Shown: positions 21,796 to 41,500 of the stretch, piece by piece | How the letters are laid out: every line of letters begins with the position of its first letter | How positions within the stretch are numbered: the stretch's first letter is position 1 | NCBI GenBank assembly: GCA_963931925.1 | Contig: OZ007571.1 | Location: forward strand, 9,824,444 to 9,888,443 | Direction: 5' to 3' | Origin: Onchidella celtica | Lineage: Eukaryota; Mollusca; Gastropoda; Systellommatophora; Onchidiidae | Length of the DNA stretch: 64,000 nucleotides | Translations under genes and position numbers: made by a program | Notes under the pieces: generated by a model | Database searches by the model: none | What the model was told of the DNA's origin: nothing | What the model saw: the letters and a program-made list of their open reading frames with translations, nothing else

Positions 21796-24700
21796 TACCA
21801 GAACAAATCTGTCCCATTGATACGGGTGCACCATGATCATCTTGATTGTTACCGGTCCTGGGGATTTTCCCCAAGATCCTGGGATTTTAGAGGTCTATAT
21901 ACCTTGGGGTCTTGGTATTTTTTTCATGGTTTGGGGATTTTTGGTGCTTTTATGTATTTCTTCTTAATTGTTTGTTTAAAAAGGTCACAAAATTGCCATT
22001 TTTTCTCAGATTGAGTTGCCTAATGGGCTAAGAGGAAGTTTGGGTTTGCTTGTTTATGAGGTGTTTTTTTTTGTGTGTGTGTGTGTAATCCGCGAGCTAA
22101 TCAATGCCTTTGTTTAGTTTTAATTCAGAGTACCGGTAGTACGAAATTAAAATTCTGAATGTATTTTTTTGTGTTGAAAAAAACAATCTTGAGATTTTGT
22201 ACCTCATCTTGGCATTGTTTTAAAACCGGTTTCTTGGGATTTTTGAATATCCTAACTGTCAACGCTGATCTTGAGTCAGTTGGCGGAAGGAAAGAGCTCG
22301 CGCACTGAGTTCGTGTCTTTATCTTGTATGATGTTCTGACATTGACTTTGTTGTCTCCTGTCCCTCGGGGAGCTTATTTTTTTCCTAGAATATCTTAGCC
22401 TACATAATTGTCCAACTCCCGCCTCCCTCTCCTCACCAAGCAATCCCATTAGGGCCTACTTCTGTCAGGATTTCTCACTGCGTTTATAGTTAAGCTTGGC
22501 AGAGAACTAACCAAACTGAAAAGACTGCAGTCTTGGTACTTTGGCCCAGTTTTGATTTGTCAGTTTTTCACGAACAAGGCAAACGTGTTTTTATTATACA
22601 AATAAAATTAACGGATTGTGAAATCCTTGGTATAAATAGGATATCGTTAAGAAGGAAATTGATTTAATGGCGTACAGCCAGCAGCAAAGGTCCATTCTCT
22701 CAACACGAGTGAAACCTTTGGGTGCTTGGGTCATGCATGCAAGAACCAGATACATTTATATATATGGCACTTCAGCTCGCATAGACATTAACATACATGA
22801 AAAGAGCATCTGCATTATCTACGTGTATTTAGCAACCGGAACTTGAAATGTTAATGTCGCAAAACAACAACAACAACAACAAAAAACCACAACAACAACA
22901 AACCTAGCAGTGTTGGGAAGTGTCAATGATTAGTCTGTTTGTGATGAAAAAACTATAACTTCTGGTTTACAGGTGAAAGATGGGTGCGTTTGAATCAGTT
23001 AGAGGATACATTTTTTAATCTTAATGTATGATATTGTGTCTGTGGACGTTGCGTCTTTGTTTTTCCTTTATAGTGGTGTTTGAGTAGGCCTACTTTGACG
23101 CTGTCTGTTACAGTGTTAGCAATAATGTAACATAGTGTTTGTGTAGGAGAAGCAAAATACATGTACGGTACGTATTTACGTGCTTATCGACCCTCAAGAA
23201 AAGTTATGTTAGCAATGCTAAATACGGCTGTATGCTGTTAGATTGGACCCAATCCACTATAAAGTCCAAGAATAAGATATTCACGGGTTTTGTGTTTATA
23301 CCTTATTTTGAGCTCATTTTTTAAAAACCAAACCTATAGGTATGTTAATCCGTTACACCGAAAGATTTGCTAATTGTGTGGTCTGACTATACTGTTGTCC
23401 CATTGTCTGCTTTTGTGCTGTCCGATGAGTTCTTTGCTGGTTCCCTGCACACAAACACATACATATCGGCGCCACACAGAATCGTTCTCTCACTCTCAGA
23501 TTTTCAAAAGTCACACTTCAAACTGATCCATAAGACATGTTTTTTTTAAATGTCATTTGAAAAAACATCCATTGCGTAATACAATACATAATTATGTAGA
23601 TGAGTGAGAGTGAGGAAAAACTTTTTTTTTTCCCTGCAGTAGAAAATCGTTATACTTTTGGAAAGCAGGACAGAAACGTTGGATAATTTGAACAATTTCA
23701 ATGCAATAAAATTTGTAGCAGTGTCGTAAATTAGGATACTGGTACCGAGCAGTTCTAAAGACCGTACGAAATGACAATCATAACTTGACTTGGAGTACCG
23801 TGTTGAAAATAGACAGTTTTTTTTAAACATTAATAATAGTAGCCAGAACTTTTCGATGCAGGTGTCAGAACTGTATTGTTTAAGAATTTGACACAAGATG
23901 ACAAAAGACTGCAAATGCTGAACATTATGGTATTAAGGAAGCATAAATACTAAACTACTGAAGAGATGGAGGAGAACTAAATTTGCATTAATTCTGTCAT
24001 TTAATGTTTGCAAGATTTCTGTCTGTACCGAAAAAGAATATTTTTGTCTTGTTTTGTATGTTTTAACTGACATTAAAGGCTATTCCATTTTCACTGCGAT
24101 GGTGAACAACTGGCATTCATTGATGCTTTCTGTAGTTGGTGAGCTATCATTCATTGAAAACAATAAAATAATATCATGCTTTTAATATGTCCATGATGCA
24201 AGGCGATGTTGTTGTTTTATTTGTAATTGTATAATATTTTGGAGCAGAGAATGTACAAATTATATGCACTTAAATTAGGCCTCAGATTTGTTATTGCTAA
24301 AATATATGTAAATTTCATTAAAATTCTAAAATGTCCCAAGAAAATATTGCAAACGCATTAGGTATCTCTCACAGTAATGCATTATAACTAACATAGTCTG
24401 TGGATACGCCAAAATAAGTTCTATGGAACAACTGATGTGGAAACACATAAACTACACGTATATCTGAACACACCGAGAAACAGGAGCTATTGTTGGATGA
24501 TCTGAAAAAGGTAGGCCTGTAGTTAAGAAGACACATATTCACATTGTATTGTTATAACTATAATTTTTGTTGGTCAATAAACATAATGATGAACATAATG
24601 AAGTGTAAAATTGACAACATCAAAAATCTGAAGTCCCATTCCCACAGAAGGAAAAACAAGCCTAATTTTATGCTATTCCGCTGTGAAGACTTCAACATTA

Positions 24701-25733
24701 AATTTGCATGCAGGGCATCTAAATTGGACAAAGTGCAGCTGTAAAAAGAAACCTCATTGGCAGGGATTTATGAGGATGCCCCAAATTCTTTCCAATTCTC
24801 TTTAAAAAATAGGTTTATTTAAAAATAGATTTCACCGAAATGTTGATGTCTTTCTTCTTTACTTATCAAACAAGCATGTCCAAATAAGCTCTGGCGTTTG
24901 GTATTCTTTAACTCTACTTCATCAGGTTCCTAGATCCCATGAAGCTTGCTAATGTTCAGTGGGCATGGTCTTCAGCATGGAATATTAAACACAACAACAG
25001 ATCTTTGAAAAACATTGGGAGTATAATTATCATGATGCTGGCTAAATATCACCAAGTCTAACCCCAAATCAACCAATGCACAAGCCAATATTATTACAAC
25101 AGGATTTGTATTGTATTTCTTTACACTGGTGAAGTTGCCTTTGTCCCTGGGCATCACGTCAACTGAAATATGAAAATATAAATTGATTATAGAATGATTA
25201 AACAAACCAACAACTACATGGTCAATATTTGGCATTCGTCAGTTACTGTGATTTGGCAGTGTGACATAGACTTGAGATTAGTAGGTTCCATCTTGCTCTG
25301 ATGCAGGAAACACTTATTCGGATTTCCATTTGTCAGCAGCATGCTGAAGTTTTCCTAACTTTCTTGCAAAGGGGTAATATATAAAAATATATATTGTGTG
25401 GTGCAGTCACTTTGCTATTTGATCATTTCTGTTCATATAATTATACATCACAAAATCTGTTAGCTATCTGACATCATGTAAAAGTACTTTGAAGTGACTC
25501 TAATAATCATGAAAATCCATCACTGATTCAACAAAATGGCCGATTTGCTAGTTTGTTCCACTTGCCGACGAATTTGCTGCAGTCCATCTGATCCAGTTAA
25601 AATAGTGGTTCATTATCTTTAAGCCTTTTCCTCTTGTTGGACTATTTGGCGGTCGGTCTATCTGTTGTCTTCATATATTTTGAACAGACCATTTCTCATT
25701 TCACCACACCTGCAGAGTGGTCTACCCACGTAT
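21796..25733. other. Intergenic DNA downstream of the calcyphosin-like gene
   Basis: I find no gene in this 3.9-kb stretch. It contains short GT and CAA repeats (near 22070 and 22862-22903), a perfect palindromic kappaB-like motif at 21856-21868 and scattered short reading frames that show no protein features. The part nearest 25700 should include the 3' untranslated region of the gene to its right; a minus-strand AATAAA at 25734-25739 is one possible polyadenylation signal. Confidence 0.5.
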
Positions 25734-25780
25734 TTTATTAGCCTGTGGGTCTACCTACTTGCCTGCCAAACTTTACCTGA

Positions 25781-31124
<5,344 letters not shown>

Positions 31125-31192
31125 TGTGAAGTTTTGGTTAGGAGATTACAGCGCTTGACGAAAGTGAATGTTAAACAGTCTGAAATTGAAAA

Positions 31193-31513
31193 TAGAAGAA
31201 CACGGAGTGAATGAACGAGGTCATACCATTTTCACTTACTAAGCTTACTAAGTAGTTCATATTACGTATCAATTATTCGCGACGTTAGTTTCCTGCTTGG
31301 TTCACATTCACTTTTTGCACAACCGAGAAATCCGTCGTTAAACGTTTGCGGCTTTAGTAGCGTGTTATGATAAGGAGTTAGAATAAATTGGAACTGTGCA
31401 ACAGCTTGATAAGTGCCACAACGAATTTCAAATGAGAGTGCATTTGTTATGCAAGGCGTTATTTACAAGGCATACCTTGAAACTAACTCCAGCGTTATTT
31501 TCAAGGCATACCT
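31193..31513. other. DNA just upstream of the CAPSL start-codon exon
   Basis: This is either a 5' intron or the proximal promoter. I see no TATA box and no X-box here. At 31451-31510 begin partial copies of the GCGTTATTT..CAAGGCATACC motif that is fully duplicated just downstream. Confidence 0.35.
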
Positions 31514-31767
31514 TAACAGCTTCTGATTGGTCAATGAAACATGCCTTGAAAATAGCGCTGGCGTTAGTTCCAAGGCATACCCCGGCGGCTTTCCCTGATA
31601 TGTCAATCTGACTACTGCCCAAACTGACTAGACCCTCACGTCGTTACATATCAATCTGACAAGGCACAGTCTTCAAAGGCTTCACGTTTAGAAATACTGA
31701 AACAGCTTCTGATTGGTCAATGAAACATGCCTTGAAAATAACGCTGGCGTTAGTTCCAATGCATACC
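31514..31767. repeat. Duplicated 67-bp block with inverted CCAAT motif
   Basis: The block AACAGCTTCTGATTGGTCAA...GGCATACC occurs at 31514-31580 and 31701-31767 with two differences. Each copy contains ATTGG (CCAAT on the minus strand) and a small inverted pair, CATGCCTTGAAAATA against the CAAGGCATAC type. The two copies lie 390-640 bases upstream of the CAPSL start codon, so a regulatory role is possible but unproven. Confidence 0.65.
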
Positions 31768-34700
31768 TTGAAAATAACCACTTTGATTTGTTATACCTCT
31801 TCTTCATAAGATCTCCAGTTTTTCAGAAAATGACGATAGAACAGACAAGAACTCAGGTCACCAATTTTCTCAATTTACGGGAGAACTTTCTCCAAGTTTT
31901 TGGTCACTATTGTTATTATTCTTCACGTTCCAGAGACGTTCCCCCTATAACTGCAAAACTATTAAAGATATCAATGCTTCACTTTGTAAGAATATAGATC
32001 TCACTATAAGCAAAGGTAAGGCAGCTCAAAACCACAAAAATCACCTGTGCCACAGTACCTGAGATACACGACGCTATAAATTCTCTTACAATTATTATGG
32101 AACGCTGAAAAAGATGGATAGATATCTGAACAGTGGGTCAAATTTTACCCACACTGCAACTTAGTGAATAACTATGTCATATTTCTTTGAGCAAATGCAA
32201 ACATTTTGCGCTGCACGCCTCACATCTTTTGGACACCGATTTTGGAATGCGTCAAGCGAGTGTCTTATTTTAAGGTGCTTCATGCATTATAATACTCTCT
32301 TACAAGCTAGTTTCAGGAGGCTGGACGGCTGCCTTTACTTTTACAAAACAGATGCACATTAGATTATTCCACAGCTAAAGAAAGTAACTAGTTACTTAAC
32401 GCATGGTGTCCTCTAATGGAGGAGTACAACTTAACAGCGATGATCTGGAATTTGACACACAGCAACATGATGTCATCAGAGGAAAGAAAGAAAAAGGATG
32501 CTAGAGAGACAGGCTACAAAGAAACTCGTACAACATTTAGATCTACAATGAGCATATGGATAGGTGTCTTTTCACACTGCCACTTAGGGCTGTATGTTCC
32601 GTTTTGACGATTAAGTTTATCAATTAATTAAGATTTATGATCTATGAGTTTGTTTCACCTGACGTCAGAGAACTTGTGCTCTTACCAAATTTTGAATTTT
32701 TTATTTCATTTTTCGCCCGAAGTTTCACGGCCATAAACATTCGTTTTCCCAAGAGTTTCAATTCTTCTCTTTGGTTTACAGCCAATCTTTGCCAGTGCCC
32801 ATTATGCTCAGCCCAGGCGCCAAAAAACAACAACAAATATTTGTGAATGCGCATGCTCAGCCGCCGTGTACTGGGGAGGGAGAGTGGGGACGCATCGTCA
32901 TTTTGTGTCACTTAAATGCAACAAACCAAATCCGACGTTGTCGTCTCCACAGTACATTTCTGGTTAGATCTCTGTGTATCAATAACAACTCCACGTCAAC
33001 ATTGCCTTGATTTCATTGCATAGTTATACAATCTTGCACGCTTGTTCTGAACAAAGATAGGTTTTTCCAACCACTTGACAAGTATTCACAACCATTAAAT
33101 CAGTCGCATATATTGCACCCTCGTCTCCCTAAAGGTTATCTCTTTGCCCAGTTTATCTGTATGTGACATTTTAATAGTCTAAGAAACCTCTGATTTACTA
33201 TGTAAACATTCCCCTTTCTATTATCATACTTCTTGCTTCTACACTCTCGCTCCTCCAACGTGCACATTACAATATTCTAGACTTTTCTCCGATAATGCAA
33301 AGCCACGCAGGGCAACCCATAGAGAACGAATTATATATGCGCTGTAAATCATCATCAACAACAAGTTCTTCAGTGTGCTAGTCAATTCTGGCTGCTACAA
33401 GTTAATACCATTGTGCATGGCATAGTTTAGATAAAGCAATAGCCTGTTCACCGGTTGTTTATTGTGGCATACACGATTACTTTGCTTACAAAGAATTGGC
33501 ACTCGCTGTGATAAGCTGGAATCCATAGAAAGAGGGCTCTATTATTGATAGAAGTGACGCGTACAGTTACAGTGCGGTCACTGAACTAGGAAGACCTGAT
33601 TGTGCCAAAACGTCTAGCGAAGACATGGGGGGTCCTTATTCATTCAGTCAACCTTTCATGCATTCGTACATTCAATCTTTCAACCGTTCACGTATTAATT
33701 TCATTTGTTCATTCCATTACTGATTAGTTATTCATGAATATTTGTATTTGTTCACAACCCGAATGAGAGATTGAGAGATTTATACTTGTCAGCAACATAT
33801 TTGGTGGACTGCATTTTTTTCCCTTGATTCGTTTATCTCCCATTTATATGTTGTTCTCCTTTTGTTCTCTACATTGATCATTAAATTTCATTGGCTTTTC
33901 TCGTGTTTTTTAATTCTTTCACTCCCATTTTAGTCATCCTGCGTTCTTTAGCTCTGACTCAAATTTCATTGTTTAATCATTTCTTTCTGAATGAATTATT
34001 ACTTGAAAATACTTCACTCTGTCATTCGTCTAGCAACAACACAACTGGTTATTTCTCAACAATTTCCCGCAATTTGGCTTGTTTTCTATTAAACCCAGTA
34101 AAAGCTGTAATAGCCACTAGCATTACGGGGGGGGGGGGGGGGGAAGCTGTTTTCTAGGTTAAACACAAATGGTCAATAATACTGCTCAACCAATCAATCA
34201 ATCCATAAAATTTTAATTTCTATTGAGCGCGACAGGGCTTGAGTTGCCATTCATAATCTTTTGATAGCAAGATGACACGTTGTTTTCAACGGTCGAATTT
34301 ACGTCTTCTTCAGAAATGTCAAAAAAGTGCAATATTTGAGAAATCTCTCCATCGAAAGCTTGGAGTCTCGTTGACATGCCAACACACATTCCTCTGTCAC
34401 GTCAGAACAGAGAGAACCTTGCGACAGAGTCCCACATTCTCAAGCAGTACACCTGAACCTTGAATAACAAAACTGGATGGGATACTACTTTTAATTCGCC
34501 CAATGCAGATCCACGTTATTTTCAGTGCACAACAGAAAAAGATGTCTTTAATTAAGCCAAAAAGCCAATGTGTTCATCAGCAGAAAAGCCAATGAGGCAG
34601 ATACAATGCCACATCACGCAAGACTTGCGTCCGACGAAAAAGTCTAGCTTTGAACTGGATTGAACGGTGTTCTCGAAACCTGACTAATCTGCTGTTGCCG

Positions 34701-37700
34701 AGAGGAGAAAAGACAAAACGCTGTCAGGAATCGATAACGAACTGCCATCTCAAGCAATTAGTCTAGGCCAGAACTTACGAATGACAGAGGGTAAAGAACT
34801 GGGACGTGAGATCGAAAGTCAAAAACAAATCACTCTGGTAACCGTTGCATTTGAGTTCAACATCGTCTAGCTCGAATAATCCATACTCGACCTTCAAGGT
34901 AACCGAAATAAAATGTTTTACTTCTCACTAAAGTACACGGCATTCAAATTTTGGCTTTTCTGTCTGCTGCAAATTTTTCTCCAACTGTCCAATTTCAAGT
35001 TTAAAACAACATTAAATTATTTAGAGCTCCTCGTGCCAGTACGTTGGGATAAAAGACGGCCCACTGAAATTAGCTAATTGAGGCAAAGGAGTGAGGAGAA
35101 AGACTCTGAGCATTAGGACCTTGCCCGTCTGTATCGGGGCGGAAGCAGTAACGCCGAGGGCTATGAAAAATAATTATGATATAAATTATGCTGGAAATCG
35201 AGTTTTAAGGCTGTCTGGTTTTTCAAGTCTACGCCCTTCTCTGCTGAGCGAAACATTTAGCATGGCGTTCCCTTGTCCTCTCATGGAAATAACAATAGTA
35301 TGACATTATTCTGAATCCCATGGGTTTGAACATAAAAATGATCCTTAGAATTTTGTGGAAACGTTTGATCACAGGTTGACGTAAAACACCGTGCTAACTG
35401 GTAAAATAGTACGAATATTTTGTTCCCTTAATGTATTATAGAGTACAGTTCTTCTCTTCCCCTCCGGCGTCAGGTGTTACTCAGCGAGAACCACTTGGAA
35501 TGAAGTTTTATGATAATGACTTCAGATGTCTGACTGATGATAGTTGGTCGCTATAAAAGTTGCATAATATTGATTTGCAGGATGCTTTAACGATCAATAA
35601 CTGCGGGAGCATATCTATTTCATAAATATATATTTTTTTATTGCGCTGACAAAGAAAGGTTGTTAACAAACATGAATTCCCTCGCTGGGGGTCCAGCCTT
35701 GGACCTGGCAATCAACTTCTTTTCAGTTGTACATCGAGCCAAGCTCATGAAATTTGTTTGACCTGACTCATGACTTTGAGCCACACCCAAACCGCAGGCC
35801 CTGGCATCTATTCCCAGACGGATTCCCGTACACACAGTGACTCTGGCCAGACCCCATAACCAAAAGCTTGGAACTTGACAATGGCTCAGTATGGCAGTAC
35901 AAATGTGTCAGGCATGGATTACTATAAGCTCACTGTTTAATCAGATTTCGGTCTCCGAGACTGATGCCGTCACAGCTGAATAAAATCCCTGTACTGTAAC
36001 ATTACATGTACTACAGGCCGATAGAATCGGTGGGGGTGTGCTCTGCTTTTTCAACAGCAGTGTTGAAAATAGTATTACCAAATTGCGCATACAGCACGGA
36101 CCATTTTTTTTTTTTTTCATGAGATAAGGAATTAAACGGGAGAGCAAAATCCACTGCTTTGGGACACTCTAATTCCCAGCGCACTTCGGGGACAAGTTGA
36201 TTATCATGAATTATCAAAGTGCCCTTAATAATCAAATATTTTGAATGGGTACACTATCAAATGGTGATCTAACACAGATGTTTAAAACTCCACTGCGTGG
36301 TAAGAAAAAATCGGAAGACAAACGATCTTAATGCTATTCCACAACAAATCAAGAGGTGTAATTCTAGGATGCTGCAGAAAAATTAACCAATCCAAAGTAT
36401 AGATATTATACTCACGGGTGCTCAAACATAGATGTACAGAATATTCTGATCTCCCCAACAACACTGAAACCTTTCTCTTGCTGATGGTAAATGAGTCAGT
36501 GATTTCGATACTCTGTGAGAACAGATGTTGCCGATGTGAATTATTCTGAAACACGTAATCCCTTTAACTGTGTAAACTTTTCATAATAATAAACATTCGT
36601 ATGACATATGTTACCTGCGAAACTGTGCACGTGCAGCCACATTGATTGATTTGCTCATGATTGCCTCATTCTCAGAGTAAATTTAGAAAAGAGTCCGTGA
36701 CAGGACGGGAATCGTTTTTAGAATGTAATACAGACTGAAGCAATACAACTTACAAACAGTTCAATATTTTGAGGAATAGACATCTCAACCACCAGAATGA
36801 AAGATTTTGACATTGTGCCCAGACTCATTAAACTAATGCAACAGATCTCAGAACCAGACCACGACTTGATTAGCCTTGAATCAGTTACCCCAGAAGTTAA
36901 AATGAGAAGAAAGATGTCACAAATTCCATACAATTATTTGCACGATAAATCTAATTAAAAGACAAAACATAACCTCAGTTTAAAGCTCTCTCATCCACTC
37001 TGAACATTGGCGGAACCGCCTTCATTAGTGAAATGGGGTAGAGTGTAAGCAAGACACGATTCTAGTAAAGTGTCCCCCAAGCTCATCCCAAGGCTAAGCC
37101 ACCCATACCCTTATTCGAATACAGAATCGTCGGCCTCATACCTGCCTTATAAAGTTTAAGTATGACTATCCCTGAACAAATATTCATGCATAAACGTCGT
37201 AGGACACAACATACTTCACAACAGATAAAATAGTCTTTTGGAACCAGAAATTATTTGGGAGACTCGGATTTTTTTCTCTGAATGTGAAGTTAAAGGCCTC
37301 GCGTTGTAGATTAGAATACAATTTCTCATATTATATGAGATTAGCGAGTCGTACAAGAGAACTGGACTTATTTTTGTCAGCAATCCTGAATCTTTAACAT
37401 ATAGAGCATCAAATGATAATGAAAAGTCTGAGACACGTAAATATGTTATGAATTATCGACACGAGAGATCACAAACGTTGCCACCCAAACCAAAACAAAC
37501 AAAGAAAGCTTCTCTAATACAATGGAGCCCTCTCTGAGCTCTACACGATCAGTGGTGAGATAGCACAGTACAAATCTTATGCCTTGACCACTTTTAATGT
37601 CCTTAAGAGGTGGACGAAATGGGCCGTTAAGTGAGGTCTGGGCAAACAATGCTGGAGCAGGTCCTTGGTTGCTTAGTAATGACACTGTTGAGTGGAAGCA

Positions 37701-37765
37701 TGGCAGTACATTCAAGGTTTGATAGAACAGTGATAATAAAATTATGATGACATCTCATCTTTTCA
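31768..37765. other. Intergenic or 5' intronic DNA, no gene seen
   Basis: Only short reading frames without protein-family features occur. A run of about 18 G lies near 34126-34143 and a T run near 36106. Nothing else stood out on either strand. Confidence 0.45.
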
Positions 37766-37797
<32 letters not shown>

Positions 37798-38446
37798 TGT
37801 CTTTCTTCTTTTTTTTATTTTAGATCAAGCTATAGAGGGGACGAATTTCAACAGCACACTGCTTTGTTCTCGATAATATGGTAAGAGCCTAATCCTTGAT
37901 TGCTTCCAACATAATAATTTTACTAAATCATAGCCAAAGTTTTGAAAATGTTATCCCATGACGTAATGTAGGATGCCAGTGATGAATAGTTTAAGCAGCC
38001 TACGTACAATTCCTACAGCTTGATAGCCAAAGAACGAGACAGGTGAACTAAAAATCAACCATGAGTAGCATAAATTGCACAGCAAGTGTCGTGGAAAAAA
38101 TGGTTGTCGCATTAAGAGTTGAACAGGAGACAACGGTTCTATAGCGTACTGCAAATCTTTACGAAAGCTGTTCTGTTTTCTCCTCTTTGCCAGTACATAA
38201 CATTAGAGACAGTAATGAGGCCTGCTTGTTGCTAAGTTTTCTATGGCACACAGACAGGCATCTCTAAAGCAAAATGTCTTAACACAGAACATACTTTGAA
38301 CGAAAGATCTATGGACACCTCCAGGCCTCAATGGCCTTTCGGAATCATGATTACAAAATAAAGCGACAGAGGGTGAGAGGAGTGGGAAGGAGAGAGACAC
38401 TGAGAGAGAGGGAGAGAGAGAGAGACAGACAGTGACAGAGAGAGTC

Positions 38447-38496
<50 letters not shown>

Positions 38497-38510
38497 GAGA
38501 GAGAGAGGTG
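37766..38510. repeat. CT and GA simple-repeat tracts
   Basis: A CT repeat lies at about 37768-37793 and a longer GA-rich tract at about 38381-38508, mainly GAGA with interruptions. Several long reading frames across it are artefacts of the repeat. Confidence 0.85.
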
Positions 38511-41500
38511 TCACATCAACTTTAGCATACTATTTTTTTTTTACCTTGAAAGGTTGGTATCACCACACTTTGCCACAGGAAAACCTGACAAACAATACCC
38601 CCCCCCCCTCCCACTTCCTTCCCGCTCCTCCGGCCATCTTTTCCGAGGCACACGCCCATTATAGTTTATAATTCATAACCATTCACGCACTTTGTTCCAC
38701 GAAAAGAAGCCCATTGCTTGCCAGGAGAACCGGATACCATTATCAATACATTTACACATGCCGAATCCGTGCCCACTCAATCAAAAGGTTTGCAGCCAGC
38801 AGTCTCGTATTGTGCAAACTGTGTCATTTCGTAAGCTTACCGATCGAATTACGTTGTTATCTGGTTGGTTCTGACTGCTTTCCTCTAAACCATTCACGGA
38901 AATACTTTCTATAAGGCATATAGCCATCAAGCCCCCGCCGAATCATACACTGGCATTCATCACATTACAAGTATAAATGAGTCTAACAGATACATATTCC
39001 TTACCAAAGGGTAGTAACGAACAAATACTAACAGTTGGTTTACACATCTGAAACTTGAATGTGCATTTGTACAACTAGAAAACGTACAAATTCATTAATT
39101 TTAACCTTCAATACATAAAATTGAAACAGCTTTGATTTACTCGTCAAGCAACTTTGTATTGGGTGAATTTATATCATATCATCTTCTGAAGATGAGATCC
39201 GTTTAAAGCAAAATATTTAATCTCAAAACTGGCAAGGAGTTTGTTTTGCCATCCGTCTGTGCCATTTACTTTCTTTGATCTTATCATAAAAGTGCAGAGA
39301 ACACAGAAACGAGTACAATCATATTTATGACTGTTGGCTCAGATTTATTTCCTTTAGTTAAGTGGGTACAACAGCGCTTGATGAAGATATAACATGTCTA
39401 ACGTTTCTCCGAAATTTGAAAAGACAAAAGACAAAACGAAGACAAATTAGCCTGTGTACAGCATTTGGTCATCAACTACAACTTACGCGAGTCCTGCTGA
39501 AGAAAGCTCCAACCAATTCAAAGGGACTCAGTAATGAAAGATCGTTGAAAATAATCAATTACAATGCTCTGCACGCAGAGACAATTGGCACTTACGTAGC
39601 GTGGAAGCACTGAATGAAAGGCTAAACACACGAATGTCACACTCCTGACTCACAGACCCACTTCTTCAGTGTTAGATTCCTCACAGTGTTTACGTACCCG
39701 AGTTCCAGAACAATCCTTTAGTGCAGTTCTAGAAACAATAATGCTTGTGACTGTACAAAAAAATAACAGCCGTTCCGATGAAAAATGTCAGAGATAATAT
39801 CAGTTTGATCCAGAGATCGTCGTATGTTTCAACCCGTGTTTACGTTTTGGATCAGCAAGGTAGCGAGTCAAGCACTGGTGCCAGTCAGCCCTATCCAAAA
39901 TAGGTCACCGATTCACGGCAAACTTATCGATTTTCTTCAGCGATCCGCGAAGACAAAAATGATTGGAATGGCAGCTGGGGCAAAATGTTCGCTGGCGACA
40001 ATCTCAGCTATCAGTTTAGTTACTAAATGTTAACCACACACTCCATCTACGTTAGTTCTCTGGCTGGGCTATGTGTAGTTTTTTTTTTTTTACCAGTTCT
40101 CCACCGAAGGAAAGGGTTCATGTTTTGAAGTGCCTGGTGTTTATAGGCGCTACCTAGGAAACGTGTTGTGGCTTGTTGTTAGACTTGCTCAAGAGTTGCT
40201 GTCGTCAGTCTGACGTCATTAATCTATAAGATCTTTAACATAATTAACATAATTATGTTTATGCCAGATTTATGCATGGTTCATGTGTTTGTACTTTATT
40301 TGTAAATACTTTGACATGTTTCTTGGGCGAAGAGCTGGTCACATTTATATTGCCTCGGTCAATATCAGGATTGAGCAAGACTAACTCCTGACACGGATCC
40401 CTAAGCCTTAATGGGGTGAAATGCAAGAGCAAAGCATAGTGTATGGCAGATCGATAATCAGCCACTCATGACATTCTTGGGAACTGAATTCAAATTAACC
40501 TGGGGGCTCTGAATATCAGGCAAAGCAAACGTTTAGCAGAGAAGTTTACACTTGGGAACAGCCCTACTTGACTTGCACGGAACTAAATGAGAGTGTTGTG
40601 GTGCAGAATTCCTGAAGAAAAAAAATAACAGTAAGAAGTATTCGTCTTGAATGAAAAGAAAATGTGTACTATTCAGATCACAGAAGTTCTAATACTACTG
40701 TAAAGAAGCCACCCCTTTCTTATAATGGCACGGTTACCTATGCCTATGGAAGTTCCTGGCGAAAAATTGACCTAAGTTATATCTAGTACTGGCCTGAGTA
40801 CCCAATCCAATGGTGTTACGTGAACAGTAACAACTGTTCATTTACCCAGCAGATATGACAGCTCTATCCGAAAGCAATCTCGTGTATTCCCCCAATGGTT
40901 TTCAATTTTTTATCCCTTCCTCTTGTCTTGGAAACTAGAATACCCCGGGTGACTTAGAGATTTGAATGCATAAATGAACAATCTGCGTTGTTCCATTTTC
41001 TTAAGTTTTGTCAAGGAAGAAACACAGAAAGAGCAAATGGTTAACATTACAGTACGGTATGTTTAAATCGTGGGGTATTTGCATGCGACATTTTTCGGAT
41101 TTTGAAATTTTGTCAAGAAAATGGTTCTCTTACTCCTAATTTCATTATGTATACGTGTCATTCCAATTCGGTTAAAAACTTTTCGAGATATGTTTTCTTG
41201 ACGTATTGTTGGCCTCTGATTTTACACAACACTTCAAAGTGTTTTCTCGAAAAGACAAAACTGCACACACAACAATATATAGAAAATAGCCGACGAAATA
41301 TACCATGTACCATATCGGAGGTTTCATCTCCCATTCACCGTCTTTCTCTGTCTCTCTTGCCTTGCGTATCCTGCACAGTGTCTATAGATCTCACGCTTCC
41401 AATTTGGTATGTACGTCGATTTATGTCATTAAGTTGCAATAAATCCTATAACGTTTTGCTAACTACAAAATGTCCTCTTTATCTGTAAGATCAGCATGAA

